From Bosea beijingensis (GTDB lineage: Bacteria > Pseudomonadota > Alphaproteobacteria > Rhizobiales > Beijerinckiaceae), in NCBI RefSeq assembly GCF_030758975.1, contig NZ_CP132359.1:3848009-3912008 (forward strand): a stretch of DNA of 64,000 nt, written 5' to 3'. Positions 21,627 through 29,290 of this stretch are shown piece by piece. The first letter of the stretch is position 1. The number at the start of each line of letters is the position of its first letter. Position numbers and translations under genes: made by a program. The notes under the pieces are model-generated. The model made no database searches. It had not been told where the DNA came from and saw nothing but the letters and a program-made list of their open reading frames with translations.

Positions 21627-22256
21627 ATGCTGGTCGCGCTCAGTCAACGGACCTGCGAGGAGCAGCGCTACAAGGAGCGCCGGGACTGCCTCGACCAGGA
21701 ATGGGCGCGGCTGCTCGGCCGCCTCGGCTGCCAGATGGTCGCCTTGCCCAATGCGGCGACGGAGCCCCTTGCCTTGCTCGAACGGCTTCAGCCCGATGCG
21801 CTGATCCTGACCGGCGGCAGCGACCCGCTGCCGGAAAGCGCGCCGGATGCGGAGCGCAACAGGCTGGAAGAAGCCGCGCTGGACTGGGCGGAGCGGCACG
21901 GGTGTGCCGTCGTCGGCATCTGCAGGGGCATGCAGGCGATCAACCAGCGCCTCGGCGGGCAGGTTCGGCCAGTGGAAGGACATGTCGCCGCAAGCCACAA
22001 GGTCTCGACCGCCGGTGGCGGCTCCTTCCTGGTCAACAGCTTCCACGATTTCGGCATCGGCCGCGCGGATCTTGCGGCAGAGCTCGAGCCGATCCTGTGG
22101 GGGAGCGACGATACGGTCGAGGCCGCCTCCCACCGTGCCCGTCCGCTCACCTGCCTGATGTGGCATCCCGAAAGGACGATCGCCGAGCCGGAGCGTCAGC
22201 AGCGGCTGCTCAAGGCGATCCTGTCCGGACAGCCCTTGAAGGTCGCGCTCGGATGA
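21627..22256 (+). CDS. Class I glutamine amidotransferase-like C26 hydrolase (gamma-glutamyl-CDP-amidate hydrolase candidate)
   Basis: A 209-residue peptidase C26 family protein with nucleophile Cys99 in VVGICRGMQAIN and the His180/Glu182 pair in MWHPER. The N-terminal VALSQR...YKERRDCLDQEW is like that of Cj1417, which removes glutamate from gamma-glutamyl-CDP-amidate to release cytidine diphosphoramidate. It has no separate synthetase domain, which fits a hydrolase. It lies between the glutamine kinase and wzt2 and overlaps wzt2 by four bases. Gamma-Glu-GABA hydrolase (PuuD) has the same fold but no reason to be here. Confidence 0.75.
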   Translation: MLVALSQRTCEEQRYKERRDCLDQEWARLLGRLGCQMVALPNAATEPLALLERLQPDALILTGGSDPLPESAPDAERNRLEEAALDWAERHGCAVVGICRGMQAINQRLGGQVRPVEGHVAASHKVSTAGGGSFLVNSFHDFGIGRADLAAELEPILWGSDDTVEAASHRARPLTCLMWHPERTIAEPERQQRLLKAILSGQPLKVALG

Positions 22257-23671
22257 CACTCCCCTCTCCGCTCCCCGAGCAGCCGGCCCTGTCGTTCTCG
22301 GGCGTCGCCAAGCTCTACAAGATGTATGCCTCGCCGCTGCAGGTCGCGGTCGACCAGCTCGGCCTGCGTCGCCTGCCCTTTCGCAAGCGCCCGGAGATTC
22401 CGGTCTTCTCCGCGCTCAGGGGCCTGAACCTGTCGATCCGCCGCGGCGAGCGGGTCGGCATCGTCGGGCGCAACGGCTCCGGCAAGACGACGATGCTCAA
22501 GCTGGCGACGGGTGCCGTCGCGCCGAGCGAAGGCGCGGTCGAGAGGAACGGGACCGTCCAGGCTCTGATGAGCGTGGCGGGCGGGTTCCATCCCGACCTG
22601 ACCGGCTTCCAGAACATCGAAGCCGCCTTGTCCCAGAGCGGGCTGACCGGCCGGCGCCTGAAGGACGCCATCGCGGACGTGGTCGCCTTCACGGAGCTGG
22701 GCCTGCATATCAACCAGCCCTTCGGCGTCTACTCGCTGGGCATGCAGGCACGGACCCAGTTCGCGGTGGCGACGGCCATACAGCCCGACATTCTCGTGAT
22801 CGACGAGGTGCTGGGCGCGGGAGACGGCTATTTCGCGGTCAAGTCGGCGAACCGGATGCGAGGGCTGGTCGATAGCGGCTGCACGATCCTGCTCGTGTCC
22901 CACGACGCCACGCAGATCCTGCAATATTGCGAGCGCGTCATCTGGCTGCGCGAGGGACGGGTCCATCAGGATGGCCCGGCCGAGGCTGTGCTTGCGGCCT
23001 ACCAGGCCGAGATGGAGGACATCGCCGCGGCCCATGGCGGCGCAACCGCCCGGATCGAGGAAGCGACCGATCCTTTCAGCCTCCCGGCCAGCCTCGACAC
23101 CGAATTCGTGGCCGAGGCCATCCGCGTGGCGGAACGGGTGGAGGGCGAGCCGGTCCCCATCACACGGGCCAACGGGCAAGCGGTCATGTCCTATCCAGGC
23201 AAGCCGGGGCTGCGCATAGCCGGGATCGAGATGCGCGCGTCCCCGGCACGAATGACCGGCCTCGTCGTCGGCGACGAGCTGGAACTGACGGTGCGGCTTT
23301 CCAGCACTACCGGCGGCAGCTTCGCGATCACGCCGCAATTGCGGATATACTCGCTCTCCGGCGAGCGCTTTGCCTCTGCCGCAGGAGAGCTCATCGAGCT
23401 GGGCGATCTTCCGGCCGGCTCGGAGGCAACCTTCCGCATGGTGCTCGGCCCGCTTCTTCTCGGCGCGCAGCATTATCTGCTTTCGCTGGCGATCGAGGAT
23501 GCATCCCCCCCACTCGGCGCTGCCGCCGAGCGCTACGATCTCTGGTCGCGCTTCGGCTGCCTGAACTACGCACCGAGCAATGATTCCGATCCGCCTCTCG
23601 TGCATATGAACGGAATATGGCATTACCCGGATCGGCCGCCCGAAGACGCCCGCCTCGCGGCGCGCCAGTGA
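22253..23671 (+). CDS. Polysaccharide ABC exporter ATPase with C-terminal glycan-binding domain (Wzt-like, copy 2)
   Basis: A 472-residue ATPase. The start ATG at 22253 overlaps the hydrolase stop. Walker A GIVGRNGSGKTT is at about 69-80, the signature is YSLGMQARTQFAVATA, and Walker B is ILVIDEVLGAGD. From about residue 300 a long C-terminal domain differs clearly from that of the first Wzt. Both ATPase sites look intact. With only one Wzm gene, the pair may form a heterodimeric ATPase, or each may read a different chain end. Its position directly after the phosphoramidate-like genes suggests that its binding domain recognises that modification (inference). Confidence 0.85.
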   Translation: MTLPSPLPEQPALSFSGVAKLYKMYASPLQVAVDQLGLRRLPFRKRPEIPVFSALRGLNLSIRRGERVGIVGRNGSGKTTMLKLATGAVAPSEGAVERNGTVQALMSVAGGFHPDLTGFQNIEAALSQSGLTGRRLKDAIADVVAFTELGLHINQPFGVYSLGMQARTQFAVATAIQPDILVIDEVLGAGDGYFAVKSANRMRGLVDSGCTILLVSHDATQILQYCERVIWLREGRVHQDGPAEAVLAAYQAEMEDIAAAHGGATARIEEATDPFSLPASLDTEFVAEAIRVAERVEGEPVPITRANGQAVMSYPGKPGLRIAGIEMRASPARMTGLVVGDELELTVRLSSTTGGSFAITPQLRIYSLSGERFASAAGELIELGDLPAGSEATFRMVLGPLLLGAQHYLLSLAIEDASPPLGAAAERYDLWSRFGCLNYAPSNDSDPPLVHMNGIWHYPDRPPEDARLAARQ

Positions 23672-23687
23672 ACGATAGGATCCCCCC

Positions 23688-24584
23688 GTGATCTGCCTTT
23701 CCTGCCAATCGGACGATCTGCTTGCGCTGAACACCTACAAACGGAACTGGTTCCTGTGCCACGCCTGCGGCGACGCCTTTCCGCAGCAGAAGGACCGGTA
23801 CTCGCTGACATTTCTGCCCGACCCCCATCTGAAGAAGATGAAGGAGGACGAGGCGTCGATGTATGATTACTTCATCCACCAAGACCATATCGACTACTCG
23901 ATCGGCACGGCCGGCGACTTCCTGCGCCAGCATGCCGAACCGAACCGCATCGCCTTCTACGGCAAGCGCGTGCTCGACATCAGCGGCGGCAACGGACATT
24001 TCCTGATGGAGATCGCCAAGCTCGGCGCCGAGGTGACCCTGACGGAAATCAATCAGCCGACCATCGACTATGCGAAGGCCACGCATGGCATCGATGTCCG
24101 CCTCTTCAATTTCAACAGCCACAGCATCCAGGCCGAGGTTCCCAAGACGTTCGATATCGTGATGGCGCGCGCCGCGATCATGTTCTGCCAGGACCTGGGG
24201 AAATTCGCGCAGGATACCCGCGAGATCCTCGCCGATGACGGATTGCTGATCGTCAACCACAGCGTCATCCCGACGCTCGGCGTGATGCTGCGGGTCCAGC
24301 TCGACGAGTTCAGCTATTTCCGCCTGCGTCAGCCGGAAAGCGTGATCCGCACCTTCGAGAAGGCCGGCTACGTCCTGCAGAGCCGTGCCGACGAGACCGA
24401 TCCGAGCCTGTATGTCTATGACCACGATCTGAATCGCTACTGGACCCTGGCACGTTATCGGCACGAGCAGCCGGCGATGCGGCGCTTGGTGTCGGCAGAG
24501 CGTAGCGGCAAAGCGTGCTATGCTTTCCGTGCCCGAGACAGACGGAGATCGACGATGATCTTCCGGAAACTTCCTAACGCGTGA
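23688..24584 (+). CDS. SAM-dependent methyltransferase with N-terminal zinc ribbon
   Basis: A 298-residue protein, GTG start at 23688. The N-terminus has two CxxC pairs (CLSC at 3-6 and CHAC at 24-27) forming a zinc-ribbon-like knuckle. A methyltransferase domain follows with motif I VLDISGGNGHFLMEIA. The motif IVNHSVIPTLG replaces the usual post-II region. The zinc ribbon plus methyltransferase layout occurs in sugar C- and O-methyltransferases. It may methylate a sugar or the phosphoramidate. Neighbours are wzt2 and the second AsnB-like gene. Confidence 0.75.
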   Translation: MICLSCQSDDLLALNTYKRNWFLCHACGDAFPQQKDRYSLTFLPDPHLKKMKEDEASMYDYFIHQDHIDYSIGTAGDFLRQHAEPNRIAFYGKRVLDISGGNGHFLMEIAKLGAEVTLTEINQPTIDYAKATHGIDVRLFNFNSHSIQAEVPKTFDIVMARAAIMFCQDLGKFAQDTREILADDGLLIVNHSVIPTLGVMLRVQLDEFSYFRLRQPESVIRTFEKAGYVLQSRADETDPSLYVYDHDLNRYWTLARYRHEQPAMRRLVSAERSGKACYAFRARDRRRSTMIFRKLPNA

Positions 24585-24591
24585 GAAGAGA

Positions 24592-26550
24592 ATGTGCGGC
24601 TTGGTCGCGGTCCTGACCCCGGGACCGCTGGATACATCCATCCTCGTCCGGATGCGTGACCGCCTCGTCCATCGCGGCCCCGACGGCGCCGGGCATTGGA
24701 TGGAGCGCGTCGGCGACGGCACCGTCGGGATGGGCCATCGCCGGCTGTCGATCATCGACCTGTCAAATGCCGCGACGCAGCCCATGCTCGCCGCGGACGG
24801 CCGGATCGCGATCGTCTTCAACGGCGAGATCTTCAACTACATCGAGCTGCGCGAGGAACTGCGGGCGGCCGGAGCGACATTCCGGACCGCGTCCGACACC
24901 GAAGTGCTGGTCCAGGCCTATCTGGTCTGGGGCGAGGATTGCCTGCGGCGCCTCAACGGCCAGTTCGCCTTCGTGATCTGGGACGGAAGGCGCAACGAGG
25001 CCTTCGTCGCGCGTGACCGCTACGGCGAGAAGCCGCTCTACTATGCCGCGATCGCCGGCGGCGGGCTCGCGCTCGGCTCGGAGATGAAGGCGCTGTTCGC
25101 GCATCCGGGCGTGGCGGTCGAGCTCGACCAGGATCGCCTCAACATCTTCACCGGCGGGCGGGCGGATTATGCCAGCGCCGAGACGCTGTTTCGCGGCGTC
25201 AGCCAGCTCGAGGCGGCGCATGCGATGGTCGTCTCCGCGGATGGCCGGATTCGCCGCTCCTGGCGCTATTGGCTGCCTGATTTCGGCGATGTCCGCCCGA
25301 TCCGCCCGGCTGACGCCGCCGCGGAATTCCGCGAGCGTCTGACGTACGGGGTCCGGCTTCGCCTGCGCTCCGATGTCCAGGTCGGCGCCTGCCTGTCGGG
25401 TGGCCTGGATTCATCCTCGCTCGTCGGTCTCATGGCCGGACAGAACGTCGCGCGGGAAGGCCAGCTCCTCCATACGATCTCGGCCCGGTTCAGCGACGAT
25501 CCGACGCTGAGCGAGGGAGCCCATATCGACAGTGTGCTGCGCTATTGCGGCGCCGCCGGCCTCGGGATCGAGCCGGATCCGCTGCGGCTGATGGAGGAAT
25601 CCCGCGCGCTGCACTGGCACCAGGAGATGCCGTTCCTGTCGGCCTCCGCCTATCTCGAATGGTGCGTGCATCGGGCCGCGCGCGAAAGCGGCCTGACGGT
25701 CATGATCGACGGCCAGGGCGCGGACGAGCTGCTCGGCGGCTATCAGTTCTATTTCGGCGTCAAGCAGATCGACTGGCTGAACACCGGCCGCTGGTTCGAG
25801 CTGACGAAGCAGACATATCTGCATCGCCAGCATCTGGTTCGCGAGGCGCGGAAGTACACCGATGCCGGCCGCCGGTTCAACGCCGATGCGGCCGGGTCAA
25901 TCCTCGACATGCTCAAGCGCGGCATTGCAGACAAGTTTCGCATGGCTCGCGGAGAGCCGTCTCGGCTGGAGCCGCAGCTCGCACGCCGCGTCGGAACCCC
26001 CGATCCCGCTAACGGCCGCTTCTTCCGGGCCTATCTCGCCGACGGCATGCTCCACGACATGCTGCCGAACCAGCTCGTCATGTCGGACCGCAACGCCATG
26101 GCGTTCGGCATCGAGGCCCGCTTCCCGTTCCTCGACCACGAGCTCGTCGACTGGTGCAGCCATCTTCCGGACGAGGTCCTCATCCGGAACGGCTGGCAGA
26201 AATGGCCGCTGCGCCAGGCGATGGACGGCGTCATCCCCCGGGACGTGCAGTGGCGCGGCGACAAGGTCGGCTTTGCCGCGCCCCAGGACAGATGGCTGCG
26301 CGGCCCGCTGAAGGACTGGGCCCATGAGCTGCTGTTCGCCGGCCCCATCGTGGACCAGGCGACCTATGATCGCGGCGCGATCGAGGCCGCATGGCAGCGG
26401 CATCAGGCCGGCGCCGACGTTTCATGGGATCTGTGGCGCTGGATCAGCGCGAGCGAGTGGCTGAGGCTCGGCCGCGACGGCGCCTGGCGCGACGGCCTCG
26501 ACAACGACAATGCGCCGGCCGGCGCTTCCTTGCAGGCTGCCTGCGCATGA
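24592..26550 (+). CDS. Asparagine synthase-like glutamine amidotransferase, second copy
   Basis: A 652-residue class II amidotransferase with Cys2 (MCGLVAVLTPG), HRGPDGAGHW, FNGEIFNYIELREEL and the ATP-PP loop CLSGGLDSSSLVGLM. It diverges from the copy at 10549 in length and in the C-terminal half, so the two probably amidate different acceptors. A sugar carboxylate is the likely target (compare WbpS). It ends with a four-base overlap into hisH2, tying it to the amidine-forming genes. Housekeeping asparagine synthesis cannot be excluded. Confidence 0.83.
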   Translation: MCGLVAVLTPGPLDTSILVRMRDRLVHRGPDGAGHWMERVGDGTVGMGHRRLSIIDLSNAATQPMLAADGRIAIVFNGEIFNYIELREELRAAGATFRTASDTEVLVQAYLVWGEDCLRRLNGQFAFVIWDGRRNEAFVARDRYGEKPLYYAAIAGGGLALGSEMKALFAHPGVAVELDQDRLNIFTGGRADYASAETLFRGVSQLEAAHAMVVSADGRIRRSWRYWLPDFGDVRPIRPADAAAEFRERLTYGVRLRLRSDVQVGACLSGGLDSSSLVGLMAGQNVAREGQLLHTISARFSDDPTLSEGAHIDSVLRYCGAAGLGIEPDPLRLMEESRALHWHQEMPFLSASAYLEWCVHRAARESGLTVMIDGQGADELLGGYQFYFGVKQIDWLNTGRWFELTKQTYLHRQHLVREARKYTDAGRRFNADAAGSILDMLKRGIADKFRMARGEPSRLEPQLARRVGTPDPANGRFFRAYLADGMLHDMLPNQLVMSDRNAMAFGIEARFPFLDHELVDWCSHLPDEVLIRNGWQKWPLRQAMDGVIPRDVQWRGDKVGFAAPQDRWLRGPLKDWAHELLFAGPIVDQATYDRGAIEAAWQRHQAGADVSWDLWRWISASEWLRLGRDGAWRDGLDNDNAPAGASLQAACA

Positions 26551-27176
26551 TCACGATCATCGACTACAAGATGGGCAATCTCGGCTCGATCCTGAACATG
26601 TTCAGGCGCCTGGGCATCGAGGCCAGCCTGACCGACAGGCACGAGGATATCGCGAAGGCCGACAAGCTGCTGCTGCCGGGCGTCGGCAACTTCTCCCGCT
26701 GCGCCGGCAATGTCGCCCAGATGGAGTTGCGTTCCCTGATCCGCGACAAGATCCTGAAGGATGCAACGCCGCTTCTGGGCATCTGCATGGGCATGCAACT
26801 GCTTGCCGATGACAGCGAAGAAGGCCCCGGCGAAGGCCTCGGGCTGATCAAGGGCGGCAGCGTCAAGTTCCGCTTCGAGCCCGGCGAAGCCGGGCAGAAG
26901 CCGCCGACCGTCCCTCATATGGGATGGAACCATGTCGCGACGGCCAAGGAGCACCCGGTTCTGGCGGGGCTCGAGATGCCCCGCTTCTATTTCGTGCATT
27001 CCTACTGGGTCGATTGCGCCTCGCGCCAGGATGTCCTGCTGGAATCCTCCTATGGCGGCTGCCGCTTCAATGCCGGCATCGCCAAGGACACGGTCGTCGG
27101 CGTTCAGTTCCACCCCGAGAAGAGCCATCGGTACGGCATGCAGCTCCTGTCCAATTTTGCAGCATGGCGGCCCTGA
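26547..27176 (+). CDS. hisH2: HisH-like glutaminase subunit of the surface-sugar amidotransferase (HisH2)
   Basis: A 209-residue class I glutaminase that supplies ammonia. Cys80 is in LLGICMGMQLL and the His-Glu pair is in VQFHPEKSH. The ATG at 26547 overlaps the asnB-like stop; the longer frame upstream is a shadow. In P. aeruginosa O5-type loci a second hisH/hisF pair works with WbpG to turn the 3-acetamido group into a 3-acetamidino group. No other histidine biosynthesis gene is nearby, which supports this role over histidine synthesis. Confidence 0.88.
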   Translation: MITIIDYKMGNLGSILNMFRRLGIEASLTDRHEDIAKADKLLLPGVGNFSRCAGNVAQMELRSLIRDKILKDATPLLGICMGMQLLADDSEEGPGEGLGLIKGGSVKFRFEPGEAGQKPPTVPHMGWNHVATAKEHPVLAGLEMPRFYFVHSYWVDCASRQDVLLESSYGGCRFNAGIAKDTVVGVQFHPEKSHRYGMQLLSNFAAWRP

Positions 27177-27979
27177 TGTCCGATCCGACCGGGCTGCCGC
27201 CCCTTCAGCTCCCACCGATGCGGCCGCGCGTCATCCCGGTCCTGCTGATCAAGGACGGGCTTCTGTACAAGCCCCAGGGCTTCCGCGCGCCGCGCTATGT
27301 CGGCGATCCGCGCGTGGCGGTGAAGATCTTCAACGACAAGGGCGCCGATGAGCTCGTCCTGCTCGACATGAGCGCGACGCCCCAGCGCCGCGAACCGGAT
27401 TACGCGCTGATCGAGGAGATCGTCAGCGAGAGCTTCATGCCGATCGGCTATGGCGGCGGCATCCGCTCGGTCGAGCACGCCGCGCGGCTTGCCTCGCTCG
27501 GCGTCGAGAAGGCGATCGTCAATACGGCGGCGGTCGAGAATCCCGCCCTGATCGAGGAAATCTCCGCCCTCCTCGGCGCCTCCAGCACCGTGGTCTGCAT
27601 CGACGCCAAGCGCAATCTGCTGGGGAGCTACAAGGCCTTTACGCAGAACGGCACGCGCGCGACCGGCCAGGACCCGCTGGCGATCGCCCGGGAATGCGTG
27701 CGCCGCGGCGCCGGCGAGATCATCATCCAGGACATGAAGCGCGAGGGCTCGCTCGCGGGCTACAATCTCCCGCTGATCAAGGCGCTCGCCGATGCGGTCG
27801 ACGTGCCGGTAGTCGCGCTCGGCGGTGCGGGCAAGCCGGACGATTTCAGGGCAGCGGTCGAGGCGGGCGCCGCCGCGGCCGCAGCCGGCAGCATGTTCGT
27901 CTTCCAGGGAACGCATCGGGCGGTGCTGATCACCTACCCAACGCAAAACGTGCTGGACGAGGTGTTCAGGCTCGGCTGA
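27176..27979 (+). CDS. hisF2: HisF-like ammonia-channel subunit (HisF2), lacking one cyclase aspartate
   Basis: A 267-residue (beta/alpha)8 barrel. At the first strand it reads RVIPVLLIKDG where true HisF has IIPCLDVKDG, so the catalytic Asp11 is lost. The second Asp is kept in VVCIDAKRN. This loss is typical of HisF paralogues in polysaccharide loci, which only pass ammonia from HisH2 to WbpG. The start at 27176 (TGATG) is used; an ATG at 27164 is in frame. The 3' end overlaps a glycosyltransferase gene on the opposite strand by 14 bp. Confidence 0.88.
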   Translation: MSDPTGLPPLQLPPMRPRVIPVLLIKDGLLYKPQGFRAPRYVGDPRVAVKIFNDKGADELVLLDMSATPQRREPDYALIEEIVSESFMPIGYGGGIRSVEHAARLASLGVEKAIVNTAAVENPALIEEISALLGASSTVVCIDAKRNLLGSYKAFTQNGTRATGQDPLAIARECVRRGAGEIIIQDMKREGSLAGYNLPLIKALADAVDVPVVALGGAGKPDDFRAAVEAGAAAAAAGSMFVFQGTHRAVLITYPTQNVLDEVFRLG

Positions 27980-29255
27980 TCGCGGTCTCGTAGAGGCCGA
28001 CCAGCCGGGAGCGCTCGACATCCCAGTTGAGCTCCCCCGCCGCGGCCAAGCTGCGCTGCTTCAGCCTATCGATTCCGGCAGCGTCGAGACCGTTCACGGC
28101 AGCCGCGATCGCCTCCGGCGTCAGGCTTTCGGTCAGGACCCCGAAGCCGTGACGGTCGACGAGGGCTCTCATGTCCGGCAGGTCCGACACGATCAGCGCC
28201 AATCCCGCCTGCACGTACTCGAAGAACTTGTTCGGCAGCGCATAGAGATTGTGCTTCGAGCTGGGCGGCAGCGTGACGATCCCGATATCGGCCTCCGTCG
28301 CCCGTGCGACGAGCTCGACCATGGGCACCGGCGGATCGAGCCGCACCCGGTCGCGGATCTTCAGCCGGTCGATCGTCTGCTCTATCATGTCGAGGTAGCT
28401 TCGCTCCCCGGGGCCGCGCAGCACGAATTCGAATTCAGGCCGCCAGAGCGGGACGCTCTCCAGGCATTCCTCGATGCCGCGATTCGGCGCCAGGATACCG
28501 TGGAACAGGACGGAGCAGCGACTGCCGACCGCCCGAAACGGCACGTCGTGCCGATCGGGCACGTTCCTGATCTCCTGCAGGGGCTCAGGCAGCCCGTAGA
28601 TGCGTGCGATATCCGTGCCGATACCGGCCGAAACCGCCGTCCTAACCTTGGCGCGGGCCAGCCCCGCACCCTCGACCGCGCGAACCAAGGGCACCCGGGT
28701 CAGCTTCCAGGCCAATCTATGGCCATATTCTTCGAGTGCATATTCGTGGGTGTCGTATCCGACGATGCCGCCATGCCGCTCCGCCAGCGCCATCGCGACC
28801 GGCAACATGTGCCAATCGTTGGCCAGATAGACCGCCGCCTTCACGTCGAGAGCCGCGGCATAGAGTGGAGCGATATGCGGACGCCGCAGGTAGTAGTCGA
28901 CGGCCTGGCCCGGGGCCAGCCGGAACGAGGCCAGCCTAGCGTATTCCGGCAGCTTCAACACGCGCAAAGCCAGGCGCCAGCAGGGCTGGGCGATCCGGCG
29001 CAGTGCGCCCGGCAGGCGCGCCGCCAGCGCCCGGGCCCCGGCCGGCCCCGCAGAAGCAGCACCCTGCGGCCCGCGGCCGGGGGAAGCGGAGCCGGGCGTC
29101 AGGATGGTCCAGGACGGCGCCGGCGAGGCCCCACCATCCAGCCCCACGGCCGTCACCAGCCAGCCTGCATCCGCAAAGGCATCGCCCTGGCGCCTCACGC
29201 GCGGATCGTCCGCGATAGCGGACAGCGACAGAATGCAGATGGAACGCTCGGCCAT
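27966..29255 (-). CDS. GT4-family glycosyltransferase on the opposite strand
   Basis: A 429-residue GT-B protein. Its N-terminal SICILSLSAIADDPRVRRQ and donor motif NKFFEYVQAGLALIVSDLPD make it a paralogue of the enzymes at 9257 and 30682. It is the only gene of the locus on the minus strand. It converges with hisF2 (14-bp overlap) and is divergent from wbpG with only 35 bp between starts. It is likely part of repeat-unit assembly. Donor unknown. Confidence 0.85.
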   Translation of the reverse strand: MAERSICILSLSAIADDPRVRRQGDAFADAGWLVTAVGLDGGASPAPSWTILTPGSASPGRGPQGAASAGPAGARALAARLPGALRRIAQPCWRLALRVLKLPEYARLASFRLAPGQAVDYYLRRPHIAPLYAAALDVKAAVYLANDWHMLPVAMALAERHGGIVGYDTHEYALEEYGHRLAWKLTRVPLVRAVEGAGLARAKVRTAVSAGIGTDIARIYGLPEPLQEIRNVPDRHDVPFRAVGSRCSVLFHGILAPNRGIEECLESVPLWRPEFEFVLRGPGERSYLDMIEQTIDRLKIRDRVRLDPPVPMVELVARATEADIGIVTLPPSSKHNLYALPNKFFEYVQAGLALIVSDLPDMRALVDRHGFGVLTESLTPEAIAAAVNGLDAAGIDRLKQRSLAAAGELNWDVERSRLVGLYETAISRA

Positions 29256-29290
29256 AATCGGAAGGAAGCTGGGAGACCCGGAACTTTGAC

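Noticed and set aside
26547..27979. Histidine biosynthesis genes hisH/hisF
   Set aside because: No other his genes are nearby, HisF2 lacks Asp11, and wbpG is in the same locus.
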